A stretch of 64,000 bases of DNA from Caulobacteraceae bacterium (GCA_003164925.1 PLRV01000018.1:3291-67290); one strand, 5' to 3'. Positions 51,423 through 59,624 are shown, numbered from the stretch's first letter. The notes: generated by a model from the letters alone, not told the origin. Numbers and translations are program-made.

Positions 51423-52540
51423 CACATCACCTGAATGTCGGCTTGTAGGGCGCCGGCGGCCTTGATGGTCTGCAGGATGGAAATCATGTCGCGAGGGGTC
51501 ACGCCCAGTGCGTTGAGTCCGGCCACCAGGGTCGCCAGCGAGGCGCCTTCCTTGACCACCAGCAATCTCTTGCCCTTCTCTTCGTCGATAGAAACGGCCG
51601 ATTTGGGCGTGACGGTGGTCTGGCCCTGGCTGAAGGGAGCCGGCTGGCTTACCTGAGGGGTCTCCTGCACGGAAATGGTCAGGTTCCCTTGGGCGATGGC
51701 TACGGTGGACACACGCACGTCCGATCCCATTACGATCACGCCGGACACCTCGTCGATCACCACCCGGGCGGGCGAGTCGGGCTCGACCTGCATCTGTTCG
51801 ACCGTGGTGACGAAGCTGACCATGTCCATACCAGCGGGTGGGTGCAGGGTGACGATGGTCGGGTTGTCCGAGGCCGCGCTGCCGGGGAAGCTCGTGTTGA
51901 TCACATCAGCGATGCGGCGCGCGGTGGTGAAGTCAGGATTCTTCAGGGTCAGCCGCAGCTGACTCATGCTGGACAATTGGAAGCTGACCTCGCGCTCGAC
52001 CACCGCGCCGGCTGCGATACGGCCGGACGTCGGCACGCCGCGGGTGACGGCGGATCCCGAAGCCCCTTGGGCTGAAACCGCTCCGGTCTGTACGGTCCCC
52101 TGGGCCACCGCATAAGCCTCGCCATCGGCGCCCAGCAGCGGCGTGACCAGCAGGGTGCCGCCCAGCAGGCTTTTGGCGTCGCCCAAGGCCGAGACCGTGG
52201 CGTCGACCGGGGACCCGGTGGCGGCGAAGGGTGGCAGTCTGGCGGTGACCATCACCGCGGCGACATTCTTGGTGTTCAAGGTGGCGTCGCGGGTATTGAC
52301 GCCGAGGCGCTCCAGCATCGCCTCCAGGCTCTGGCGGGTGAACGGCGAGTTGTTGAGGGTGTCGCCCGTACCGGCCAGGCCCACAACGATGCCGTAGCCC
52401 ACCAGCATGTTCTCACGCACGCCCTCGAAATCGACGATGTCTTTGATTCGGGACTTGGCGAAGCTCGGCTGGGCGCCCAGGCAGACGGCGGCGAGCGCCG
52501 CAATGATGACAGGAATACGGGGCCAAAAGAGGCGACGCAT
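51422..52540 (-). CDS. flgI: Flagellar P-ring protein FlgI
   Basis: A 372-residue periplasmic protein that forms the peptidoglycan ring of the flagellar basal body. It has a signal peptide (VIIAALAAVCLGAQPSFAKS) followed by RIKDIVDFEGVRENMLVGYG and VVGLAGTGDTLNNSPFTRQS, the family's N-terminal block; later NVAAVMVTARLPPFAATGSP and DVSVSALGDAKSL-like DATVSALGDAKSLLGGTLLV. The C-terminal TLVAGLNALGVTPRDMISIL is also conserved. A sigma-54 promoter-like site lies upstream at 52594-52608. Confidence 0.97.
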   Translation of the reverse strand: MRRLFWPRIPVIIAALAAVCLGAQPSFAKSRIKDIVDFEGVRENMLVGYGIVVGLAGTGDTLNNSPFTRQSLEAMLERLGVNTRDATLNTKNVAAVMVTARLPPFAATGSPVDATVSALGDAKSLLGGTLLVTPLLGADGEAYAVAQGTVQTGAVSAQGASGSAVTRGVPTSGRIAAGAVVEREVSFQLSSMSQLRLTLKNPDFTTARRIADVINTSFPGSAASDNPTIVTLHPPAGMDMVSFVTTVEQMQVEPDSPARVVIDEVSGVIVMGSDVRVSTVAIAQGNLTISVQETPQVSQPAPFSQGQTTVTPKSAVSIDEEKGKRLLVVKEGASLATLVAGLNALGVTPRDMISILQTIKAAGALQADIQVM

Positions 52541-52593
52541 GGACGGTTCCGCACGGATTCAGACGGATGGACCGCCTTTTGTGTCTACCCCAT

Positions 52594-52608
52594 GCGATGA
52601 ACGTGCCA
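52594..52608 (-). promoter_or_regulatory. Sigma-54-type promoter for flgI
   Basis: On the minus strand TGGCACG-TTCA-TCGC matches the sigma-54 consensus TGGCACG-N4-TTGC with one mismatch. Its GC element lies 52 bases before the flgI ATG, giving an untranslated leader of about 40 bases. Class III flagellar genes of Caulobacter use sigma-54 with FlbD. Confidence 0.65.
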
Positions 52609-52697
52609 ACTTGTGCACAAAAAAACTATATTAAAAACAACATGTTATTTGCGGAGCTCGTGCTCCCGCCTTTGCGCAGGGCAAGTTCTGCCGGGCA

Positions 52698-52705
52698 TTA
52701 ACCAT
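52698..52705 (+). promoter_or_regulatory. Possible CtrA half site before fliX
   Basis: TTAACCAT, the right half of the CtrA motif as it occurs in early flagellar promoters, lies 83 bases before the fliX ATG. The left half is poor (TCTG where TTAA is expected), so the site is only tentative. Confidence 0.3.
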
Positions 52706-52787
52706 ACTGCAAGCAGCGCGGCGGAGACTTCGTGTTAAGGCCATGCGCCAGGGATGTGCGCATGCGCTGGCGGGTTGAGGTGAAACC

Positions 52788-53222
52788 ATGAAGATTGGCG
52801 GTCCGAACGGCGCATCTTCCGCTGGCGCCGTGGGGCGGGGTCGACCGGCGACAGGCGGCCAGGGCTTTGTCCCCACCGAGGCGGCGGAGGGCTCGGCTCC
52901 GACCGACCAGGCGAGTCGTCTGGAGAGCCTGGAAGGGGTGATCACCCTGTCCGCGCTGCTCGCTCTGCAGGGGGTGGACGATCCCCTCCTGCGGCGTCGG
53001 CGCATGGTCGGGCGCGCGGGACGCATCTTGGATCTGCTGGACGAACTGAAGCTGGCTCTGATCGATGGCGAGGCCTCGCCCGCGGTGCTCGACCAGCTGC
53101 TGGTCGCTGTGCGCGAGGAGCGCGCGGCCACGGAAGATCCGCGCCTGGATGCGGTGCTGGATCAGATTGAAACGCGCGCGGCCGTTGAGTTGGCCAAGGT
53201 CGGTCGCTCGCGCGCCGCCTGA
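52788..53222 (+). CDS. fliX: Flagellar assembly regulator FliX
   Basis: A 144-residue protein. The N-terminus (MKIGGPNGASSAGAVGRGRP) is disordered and the rest helical: ASRLESLEGVITLSALLALQ, then DDPLLRRRRMVGRAGRILDLL, DELKLALIDG. This matches FliX of Caulobacterales, which couples basal-body assembly to activation of FlbD. It diverges from flgI across 247 bases that hold the sigma-54 and CtrA-type elements, as in Caulobacter. It has no domains outside this lineage, which supports the placement of the organism. Confidence 0.9.
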   Translation: MKIGGPNGASSAGAVGRGRPATGGQGFVPTEAAEGSAPTDQASRLESLEGVITLSALLALQGVDDPLLRRRRMVGRAGRILDLLDELKLALIDGEASPAVLDQLLVAVREERAATEDPRLDAVLDQIETRAAVELAKVGRSRAA

Positions 53223-53325
53223 ACGGAATCCAAGCTTGGAAACGAGCTCGATTGAACCGTTCGAGCGATTTGCTATAAGCGCTGCGCTCGGCTAGATCGG
53301 TAGGCAACCGACTTGGAGGGCGTCA

Positions 53326-53754
53326 ATGAAGGCGGCCGTGGTGCAAGTAGAAACGTCAAATTATCGTCCGTCCGACGATGAGCCGTTTATGAATGAACGG
53401 CAGCTCCGGTACTTCGAGCAAAAGCTTCTTTCCTGGAAAGAAGATATCCTGCGCGAATCACGCGAGACGCTCACGCATCTTCAGACCGACACCGAGAATC
53501 ATCCTGACTTGGCCGACCGCGCCTCGTCAGAAACTGATCGGTCACTGGAATTGCGCACCCGCGACCGGCAAAGGAAACTGATCTCCAAGATCGATGAGGC
53601 CCTGCGCCGGATCGAGGACGGTTCCTACGGCTACTGCGAGGAGACCGGAGAGCCTATCGGTCTTGCGCGGCTGGAGGCGCGTCCGATCGCCACCCTGAGC
53701 CTGGAGGCGCAGGAGCGTCACGAACGTCGCGAGCGCGTCCACCGCGACGACTGA
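53326..53754 (+). CDS. dksA: DksA-type RNA polymerase-binding regulator, single-Cys form
   Basis: A 142-residue transcription factor that acts in the RNA polymerase secondary channel with ppGpp. A coiled coil (YFEQKLLSWKEDILRESRET, then ADRASSETDRSLELRTRDRQ) with the tip acidic residues is followed by the globular part RRIEDGSYGYCEETGEPIGL and ARLEARPIATLSLEAQERHE. Only one of the four zinc ligands of canonical DksA is a Cys (C102); the others are Thr, Ser or missing. This is the zinc-independent type known in Rhodobacter and Pseudomonas DksA2. fliX-dksA adjacency is common in Caulobacterales. Confidence 0.93.
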   Translation: MKAAVVQVETSNYRPSDDEPFMNERQLRYFEQKLLSWKEDILRESRETLTHLQTDTENHPDLADRASSETDRSLELRTRDRQRKLISKIDEALRRIEDGSYGYCEETGEPIGLARLEARPIATLSLEAQERHERRERVHRDD

Positions 53755-53765
53755 TCGATTCACTC

Positions 53766-53869
53766 AGAGCACGATGGGTTTAGGCGGAATTGCCTAAACG
53801 CTGAAGCGTGCGCTAGATTCAAATATGTAGAGCCGGATTCAGACTTCGTGAGAAGCCATCTGGCTCTAG
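53766..53869 (+). repeat. Full copy of the dispersed palindromic element
   Basis: Same two-palindrome structure as at 37843-37946, with a few changes: left 53766-53814 (AGAGCACGAT with an imperfect right arm AGCGTGCGCT, inner GTTTAGGC/GCCTAAAC), right 53829-53867 (AGAGCCGGAT / ATCTGGCTCT). The TAG stop codon of the LOG-family gene (minus strand, 53868-53866) lies in its right end. Confidence 0.9.
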
Positions 53870-54480
53870 GTGAGCGAGGACGCTTCGGGCTCCACGGGGG
53901 CGCCCGCGCCGAGCATGGCCCGCATGGCTGGCAGAATCTCCTCCGGCCGTTCCACCGCCCGATAGGCGTCCAGGAACCACGCGGGGGAAAGACCCTGCTC
54001 GACGATGTGGGCAAACAGGTCGAACAGCCGCGTCCAATAGCCGCCCGGGTTGAGAAACACGATCGGTTTGGCGTGCAGGTCCAGCCGTCGCCAGGACAGC
54101 AGCTCCACCACTTCCTCCAAGGTGCCCACGCCGCCCGGCAGGACGGCGAACGCGTCGGATTGCGCGAACATGATCGCCTTGCGCTCATGCATGGAGTGGA
54201 CGAACACGGTCTCGACCGCATCAAGAGCGCCTTCGCGGCTGCTCAGGAAGGTCGGCATGACGCCCAGCACCCGGCCGCCGGCCATGTGCGCGGCCCTCGC
54301 GCAAGCGCCCATCAGCCCCACGCCGCCGCCGCCGTAGACCAGTCGGACGCCGGCTGCGGCTAGGTCTTCGCCCAACCGTTGCGCGCCGGCCGCATATTGC
54401 GGGTCCGTTCCGTTCGACGACGCGCAGAACACGCAGACCGAGTCTAGGGCCTGGCCTGAAACCCGCTCTTGCGCTCTCAT
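53866..54480 (-). CDS. LOG-family protein (cytokinin riboside 5'-monophosphate phosphoribohydrolase type)
   Basis: About 204 residues from ATG 54480, which has GGGAG five bases upstream; ATG 54510 would add ten residues. The family signature PGGVGTLEEVVELLSW is at about residues 115-130 and the nucleotide-binding YGGGGVGLMGACARAAHMAG earlier, with HERKAIMF before the PGG loop. LOG proteins hydrolyse nucleoside monophosphates to base and ribose 5-phosphate; the bacterial role outside plant pathogens is not settled. The stop codon lies in the palindromic element. Confidence 0.9.
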   Translation of the reverse strand: MRAQERVSGQALDSVCVFCASSNGTDPQYAAGAQRLGEDLAAAGVRLVYGGGGVGLMGACARAAHMAGGRVLGVMPTFLSSREGALDAVETVFVHSMHERKAIMFAQSDAFAVLPGGVGTLEEVVELLSWRRLDLHAKPIVFLNPGGYWTRLFDLFAHIVEQGLSPAWFLDAYRAVERPEEILPAMRAMLGAGAPVEPEASSLT

Positions 54481-54665
54481 TTCGTCTCCCAATGCCGAGG
54501 CTGCCGTCATGACCGATTCGAACCGCTCTTTCGATCCGATCTTCGCTTCCTTCGCCGCCGGCGGCAGGAAATTTTCGCGGACCGCGACAGCTTAGCGACT
54601 TATGCTGCGGCTTGTCGCGCCGCCCCGGGGATCTGGGCATAATACTTGGGGATCAGGACCGGGTG

Positions 54666-55484
54666 ATGAAAGTCGTACAAGCTTGGACCGCTTTGGCTTT
54701 TACCACGGCCGTGGCGCTGTGCGGCTGTGGCCGGTCCGCCCCCTGGGCTCCCGCGGCCGAACGACCCTCGAGTCGTCCCAATGACGCCAATGACAACGGC
54801 TACCTGGCCCCGCCGCGCGCGCGCCAGGCCATCTTGGCCGGCGACGGGGCGACGGTGCTGTCCGGCCTGGCCTTGGCCGGGGCGACGGTGCGGGTGACGA
54901 GCCCGGACGGACGACGCCAGGAGGCCAAGGTCGACGACGCCGGGGCCTGGAGCGTAAGCCTGCCCGCCGTCGGCCCGGCGATATATGGTCTGTCGCAGGA
55001 GGCGTCTGGCCGGTTGGACCAGGCGCAGGGCTATGTGGTGGTGCTGCCCGGCGCCCCGCCCGTGGCTGCGGAATTGAGGTCCGGGGCCGGTGCGCGGCTG
55101 CTGCAGGGCGGCGCCGGCAAGCTGCAGATCGACGCGGTCGATTTTGACGATACGGGCGCGGCCGTCGTGTCGGGTTGGGCCGCCCCCAACCAGCCGCTCC
55201 GCGTTTTGTTGGACGGCGTCGTGGCCGATGAAAGCACGGCCGGCGCCACGGGACGCTTCTCTCTCGCGCTGCCCAAGCCCTTGGTCGCTGGGCGGCGCGC
55301 TTTGCAGATTGTGGTCCCGAATGGCGCGAAAGTCCGGGCCGATCTGGAGGTCGGGCCTGCCTCGCCCTTTGCCGGCGCGATGCGGGCGTTCAAGCACGGC
55401 TCCAGTTGGCGCATCGACTGGAAGACCCCCGCCGGCGGCGATCAGACCACCATCCTGTTTCCCACGCCAAGGACCGGGCCTTGA
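54666..55484 (+). CDS. Lipoprotein with Ig-like/carboxypeptidase-regulatory-like repeats
   Basis: A 272-residue protein from ATG 54666 with AGGA upstream. The signal peptide ends in a lipobox-like VALCGC. After a disordered Pro-rich segment come two beta-rich repeats, each starting from a pattern like GLALAGATVRVTSPDG...EAKVDDAGAWSVSLP and GWAAPNQPLRVLLDG...ATGRFSLALP, similar to bacterial Ig-like or CarboxypepD_reg-like domains. Its stop overlaps the TTG start of the ABC exporter by three bases, so the two are coupled. Function unknown. Confidence 0.7.
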   Translation: MKVVQAWTALAFTTAVALCGCGRSAPWAPAAERPSSRPNDANDNGYLAPPRARQAILAGDGATVLSGLALAGATVRVTSPDGRRQEAKVDDAGAWSVSLPAVGPAIYGLSQEASGRLDQAQGYVVVLPGAPPVAAELRSGAGARLLQGGAGKLQIDAVDFDDTGAAVVSGWAAPNQPLRVLLDGVVADESTAGATGRFSLALPKPLVAGRRALQIVVPNGAKVRADLEVGPASPFAGAMRAFKHGSSWRIDWKTPAGGDQTTILFPTPRTGP

Positions 55485-57328
55485 ACGGACGAGGCGCCGG
55501 ACGCGCTGAGCGCGATCGCGCCGGCCGGGAGCTTGAGGCGGGCGGCAAACCCAGCCTCGCTCGGGCCCTGGGCGATCTGTGGGCCCTGATCATGCGTTCG
55601 CAGGCGCCGCAGTTGCGCCTGCGCACCGCCATAGCGCTCCTGCTGACCCTGGCGGGTAAGGCGCTTGGGGTGTGGGCGCCCCTGCTGATCGGACAGGCGA
55701 TCAGCCGTCTGTCCCACGGGCGTGGCCCCGCCGCCGGGGTTGGGCTGTCCTTCGCCGGCTTGGCCCTGGGCTGGGCGCTGCTGCGGTTCCTGTCGGCGGC
55801 CGCGCCCCAGGCGCGCGACGCCATCTTCACGGTGGTGTCTCAGGCGGCCCAGCGGCGAGCGGCCACAGAGACCTTCGGTCACGCGCTCAGCCTGTCGATG
55901 GACTACCACCAGACCAAGCGCAGCGGAGCCCTGTCGCGCACCATCGACCGGGGCGCCCGCTCGATCGAGTACCTGATCCGCACCTTGGCCTTCAACATGG
56001 CGCCCACGGTGTTCGAATTATTGCTCGCCGCCGCTGTTCTGCAGCACGTCTACGACTGGCGCTACGCGGCGTTGGTGATGGCCACGGTGGTGGTCTACGG
56101 GGCTCTGACCTTCGTTGTGTCGGACTGGCGCATTGGCCACCGGCGAGCGCTTAACGAGGCTGATTCCGAGGCCGCGGGACGGGCGGTGGACGCCCTGCTT
56201 AACTACGAGACCGTCAAGAGCTTCGGCGCGGAACGCCGGGCGGTGGAGAGTTACGACGAAGCCCTCGTCGCCTACGCCCAGGCCGCGGTGAAAGCCAATA
56301 CGTCGCTCGTGATGCTCAACGTCGTGCAGGCGGCGATCATGAGCGCAGGCCTGGCGGCTATGGCCCTGATGGCGGGCCTCGATGCCGCCGCGGGCAAGAT
56401 CGAGGTGGGGGCGATTACCGCCGTCACCCTGATGATGATGAACATCTACGCACCGCTCAACATCCTGGGCTTCGCCTACCGCGAGATCCGCCAATCGATC
56501 ATCGACATGGAAGCCATGGTCGACCTGTGGCGGCAAAAACCTGCGGTGGCCGATCTGCCGGACGCCCGTCCCCTGACGCCGGCGGACGCGCGCGGCGCCG
56601 AGCTGGTGTTTCACGAGGTGGGCTTTCGCCATACCGCACGCTCCCAGGGTCTGAACGGGGTGTCCTTCCGCGCCGCGCCCGGCTCGACGGTAGCGGTTGT
56701 GGGCTCCTCGGGCGCCGGCAAGAGCACGCTCGTTCGCCTAGCCATGCGCCTGATCGATCCGCAGGAGGGGGCGGTGCGCATTGACGGCTGCGACTTGCGC
56801 GATCTGACGCAGGCTTCCCTGCGCCGGGCCGTGGCCCTGGTGCCGCAGGACGTGGCCCTGTTCAACGACACCATTCGTGCGAACGTGGCTTTCGGCCGGC
56901 CGGGGGCCGACGATCAGGCGACGTGGGCCGCCGTAGACGCCGCCGAGCTGGGCGATTTCATCCGCGGCCTGCCCCACGGGATCGACACCAGGGTGGGTGA
57001 GCGCGGTTTGAAGCTGTCCGGCGGCGAGCGCCAGAGAGTGGGCCTGGCGCGGGCCTTGATCGCCGATCCGCGCCTCCTGATCCTGGACGAGGCCACCAGC
57101 GCGCTGGACAGCCGCACCGAGGCGGCGATCCAGGCGACGCTGCGCCGCGCCCGTCAGGGCCGCACGACCCTGGTGGTGGCCCACCGCCTGTCGACCGTGG
57201 CCGACGCCGATCTGATCCTTGTGCTCAAGGGCGGAAAGATCGTGGAGCAGGGCGACCACGCCGCCCTGATCGAGCAGGACGGCGAGTACGCGGCCTTATG
57301 GCGGCGTCAGACGCGGCGCAAAGCTTAA
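55481..57328 (+). CDS. ATM1-type ABC exporter (fused membrane and ATPase domains)
   Basis: A 615-residue half transporter. The TTG start at 55481 has AAGGA seven bases upstream and overlaps the lipoprotein stop. Six membrane helices occupy about residues 45-320, with RALSLSMDYHQTKRSGALS-type SLSMDYHQTKRSGAL and NEADSEAAGRAVDALLNYET, typical of the Atm1/HMT1 group exporting glutathione-linked compounds or Fe-S precursors. The ATPase has Walker A GSSGAGKSTLVRLAMRL, the Q-loop VPQDVALFN, signature LSGGERQRVGLARALI, Walker B LLILDEATSAL and the H-loop VVAHRLSTV. Confidence 0.93.
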   Translation: MNGRGAGRAERDRAGRELEAGGKPSLARALGDLWALIMRSQAPQLRLRTAIALLLTLAGKALGVWAPLLIGQAISRLSHGRGPAAGVGLSFAGLALGWALLRFLSAAAPQARDAIFTVVSQAAQRRAATETFGHALSLSMDYHQTKRSGALSRTIDRGARSIEYLIRTLAFNMAPTVFELLLAAAVLQHVYDWRYAALVMATVVVYGALTFVVSDWRIGHRRALNEADSEAAGRAVDALLNYETVKSFGAERRAVESYDEALVAYAQAAVKANTSLVMLNVVQAAIMSAGLAAMALMAGLDAAAGKIEVGAITAVTLMMMNIYAPLNILGFAYREIRQSIIDMEAMVDLWRQKPAVADLPDARPLTPADARGAELVFHEVGFRHTARSQGLNGVSFRAAPGSTVAVVGSSGAGKSTLVRLAMRLIDPQEGAVRIDGCDLRDLTQASLRRAVALVPQDVALFNDTIRANVAFGRPGADDQATWAAVDAAELGDFIRGLPHGIDTRVGERGLKLSGGERQRVGLARALIADPRLLILDEATSALDSRTEAAIQATLRRARQGRTTLVVAHRLSTVADADLILVLKGGKIVEQGDHAALIEQDGEYAALWRRQTRRKA

Positions 57329-57423
57329 GGACCCGCCCCTCGCAGCTAAGTCCCCTCGCGGCTATGTCATCGGGCCCGCTCGCGCGCTCCGGCGATGTTG
57401 GCCGAAGCGCGGTCTTAAGGCGG

Positions 57424-57567
57424 CTAGCGCCAACCCCAGGTGCAGACCCGGTGATGGTGATGGAATGAGCACATACGCATGTGGTGACGGTGCGGCTGGG
57501 CGTTCGCGGTTCCCGCCAGCGTGGCGAGCGTGCTGGCGGCCAGAACGACGGCGATGACTTTTTTCAA
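57424..57567 (-). CDS. Small His-rich secreted peptide
   Basis: A 47-residue protein from a TTG start at 57567 with a perfect GGAGGAG ribosome binding site seven bases away. A signal peptide (KKVIAVVLAASTLATLAGT, cleavage after ANAQ or ANA) leaves about 24 residues containing seven His and two Cys (PHRHH, FHHHH) and a Trp-rich end. The His/Cys content suggests periplasmic metal binding. A longer ATG frame (57666) has no such site. Neighbours are an ABC exporter and another ABC system. Confidence 0.65.
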   Translation of the reverse strand: MKKVIAVVLAASTLATLAGTANAQPHRHHMRMCSFHHHHRVCTWGWR

Positions 57568-57662
57568 GGTCTTACTCCTCCATTGGCCCCAAGGGGCGAC
57601 GCTTAGATGAGCGCCCCATGGTGAACGGCTCATGAATTGCCGATGAAAAGCGCGACATTTTG

Positions 57663-58466
57663 TCAACCCACGCTCTCGGCGCTATAGCGCGCGATCAGGC
57701 CGGTGCGGATGGCGTGGCGATAGACAAGGGTGAAGGTCAGGCAAGCCAGAACGATATAGCCCACGGCCATGCCGCAGCTCAACGCGAGCAGCCCTGGCGC
57801 CGGGCCCTTGCCCGCCACGATCGCGCGCATGCCCTCAAACACATAGGAGGGCGCCAGAAGCCGGCTGACCGCCTGCATCCAGCGGGGAAGCGTGGACAGG
57901 GGGTAGAAGACGCCGACGAAGGGCGACAGGATCGAGGGGATCGGCCAGATCAGCCACTCCGACGCGGGGCCGAGGCGCAGCACGATGGACGCGCCGAACA
58001 CGCCCAAGGCGATGCCGGTCAGGAACAGCACCAACACGAAGGGGATCAGCGCCAGGCCGTAGCTCACGAAGGACAGGCCGAACAGGCCGCTCGCCAGGAC
58101 CAGCATCGCCAACAGGCCCACCAGACTGGTGCCGATGGCGGTGATCACCAGGCCCGACAGGTATTCGGACACCTTCAGCGGCGTGGCGAAGATGTTCAGG
58201 AAGTTGCGCGACCAGACATCCTCGAAAAAGGCGGTCGTCACCCCCTGCATGACGCGCGTGAGGAAATCCCACAGCAGCACCGCGCCCAGGATGGCGGGCA
58301 CGAAGTTGAAGCGCGCTCCGGTCACGGTGTTGAGGTAGCGGGTGATGAAGCCCCACAGGACGATGTCGATCGTCACCCAGGCGATCATCGGCAGGAGCCG
58401 CACCGGGCTGCCACGGTAGAGGTAGATCTGCCGCAGCACGATGGCGGCGACGCGCGAGGGGTTCAT
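57663..58466 (-). CDS. ABC-2 type transporter permease
   Basis: A 267-residue protein with six membrane helices, ABC-2 type (LYRGSPVRLLPMIAWVTIDI, FLTRVMQGVTTAFFEDVWSR, SEYLSGLVITAIGTSLVGLL, FVLVLFLTGIALGVFGASIV). The R-x-P-x-R-L-x-P and the FFEDVWSRNFLN region resemble daunorubicin/NodJ-type exporters of lipids, polysaccharides or drugs. The start overlaps the ATPase stop by four bases, so the permease is translated coupled to the ATPase. Confidence 0.9.
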   Translation of the reverse strand: MNPSRVAAIVLRQIYLYRGSPVRLLPMIAWVTIDIVLWGFITRYLNTVTGARFNFVPAILGAVLLWDFLTRVMQGVTTAFFEDVWSRNFLNIFATPLKVSEYLSGLVITAIGTSLVGLLAMLVLASGLFGLSFVSYGLALIPFVLVLFLTGIALGVFGASIVLRLGPASEWLIWPIPSILSPFVGVFYPLSTLPRWMQAVSRLLAPSYVFEGMRAIVAGKGPAPGLLALSCGMAVGYIVLACLTFTLVYRHAIRTGLIARYSAESVG

Positions 58467-59218
58467 GCCTCCGCCTCCAGCGACTGTTGCGCCACGCTGA
58501 CGAACAGATCCTCGAGGGTCGCCGCGCCGTGTTCGCGGATCAGCGCGTCAGGCTCGCCCTGCAGCAGGATGCGGCCCTGAGCCAGGAACAGCACGCGATG
58601 GCACACCTCGGTCACCTCGTACATGTTGTGGCTGGTCCACAGCACTGCGCCCTGGCGCTCGGCGGCGAAGTTGCGGATGCGGGCGCGGATGTCGCGCGCC
58701 GACGAGGGATCGATCGAGGCGGTCGGCTCGTCCAGCAACAGGAGCTGCGGGTTATTGAGCATCGCCTTGGCTAGGCCCACCCGGGTCTGCTCGCCCGACG
58801 ACAGTACGCCGCACTTTTGCCGGCGGAAGCGCAGCAGGTCGAATTCGTCGAGCACCGCTTCAATGCGCGCGCCCAGGGCCTTCACCCCATAGATCATGCC
58901 GAACACCCGCAGGTTCTGTTCGACCGTCAGATTGCCCGGCAGGGGGGCGTAGACGGCGGCGAAATTGGTGTTGGACAAGGCCTCGCTCGGTCTCTTGGCC
59001 AGGTCCACGCCGGCGATGCGGATCGCGCCGGCCGTAGGTTCCAGCACGCCCAGGATCATGTTGATGGTGGTGGTCTTGCCCGCGCCATTGGGGCCGACCA
59101 GGCCGACGATCTCGCCCCGGTTCACGGCGAAGGACACGTCATTCACCGCGACGGTCTGGCCGTAGGTCTTGCACAGCCCCTGAACGGACAGCACGGCGGT
59201 GGAATTGGCGGGGATCAT
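58463..59218 (-). CDS. ABC transporter ATP-binding protein (ABC-2 system)
   Basis: A 251-residue ATPase. Walker A GPNGAGKTTTINMIL (residues about 40-54), Q-loop region VYAPLPGNLTVEQNLRVF, signature LSSGEQTRVGLAKAMLN (LSSGE instead of LSGGQ), Walker B LLLLDEPTASIDP and the His switch LWTSHNMYEV. The signature variant and the length match the DrrA/NodI-type ATPase class. It forms a two-gene export system with the permease that follows. Confidence 0.92.
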   Translation of the reverse strand: MIPANSTAVLSVQGLCKTYGQTVAVNDVSFAVNRGEIVGLVGPNGAGKTTTINMILGVLEPTAGAIRIAGVDLAKRPSEALSNTNFAAVYAPLPGNLTVEQNLRVFGMIYGVKALGARIEAVLDEFDLLRFRRQKCGVLSSGEQTRVGLAKAMLNNPQLLLLDEPTASIDPSSARDIRARIRNFAAERQGAVLWTSHNMYEVTEVCHRVLFLAQGRILLQGEPDALIREHGAATLEDLFVSVAQQSLEAEA

Positions 59219-59304
59219 CGAAGCCTTTAGTAGCCGCCCCTGCGCGCCGGAGCACCAATTTCCAGCTCAGGGAGCGCCAGGTTTTGTGGCAATTTCGAAA
59301 TGAA

Positions 59305-59335
59305 AAGGGCGGCTCCTGTTGCAGGAACCGCCCTT
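59305..59335 (-). terminator. Strong hairpin, candidate terminator for a minus-strand transcript
   Basis: AAGGGCGGCTCCTG-TTG-CAGGAACCGCCCTT: a 14-bp stem with one mismatch. On the minus strand it is followed by TTTCATTTC, a weak U-rich tail. It lies upstream of the ABC ATPase start and between it and the sRNA candidate, so its owner is unclear. Confidence 0.5.
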
Positions 59336-59397
59336 AATACCCCCTCAGGGCAGATTTCTTGTCAACGAATGGCCATTATTGGCTGCTAAACGTTGTG

Positions 59398-59475
59398 TCA
59401 CCCGTGAGCTGTATCCCCTCACTCACGGCAACTGGCCCGGTGGTTGAGGTCCCTCTCACCGGGCCACTCTTTCTT
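59398..59475 (+). ncRNA. Candidate small RNA with two C-rich loops
   Basis: Two stable hairpins in tandem: CCGTGAG/CTCACGG (59402-59428) with a 13-base loop containing ATCCCCTC, and TGGCCCGGTG/CACCGGGCCA (59433-59466) with a 14-base loop containing GGTCCCTCT, followed by CTCTTTCTT, a terminator-like tail. Upstream are TTGTCA (59359) and GCTAAAC (59385), close to alphaproteobacterial -35 and -10 elements, though 20 bases apart. C-rich loops of this kind pair with ribosome binding sites in other alphaproteobacterial sRNAs. No protein frame fits the region 59219-59624; 59476-59624 shows nothing else. Confidence 0.5.
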
Positions 59476-59624
59476 CAAAGCCTGGATCTCGCAAGAGGTC
59501 GGACGCGTGGAGCGGCGGTATCTGGCGGGCTGTGGCGCCAGAGGCACAGTGTGGCGGCCGGCTCATCCCGGCCTGAAGTCCGGCGCGCGTTGGCGGCCAT
59601 GCGCTATTCGTCTATGGACAGCCG

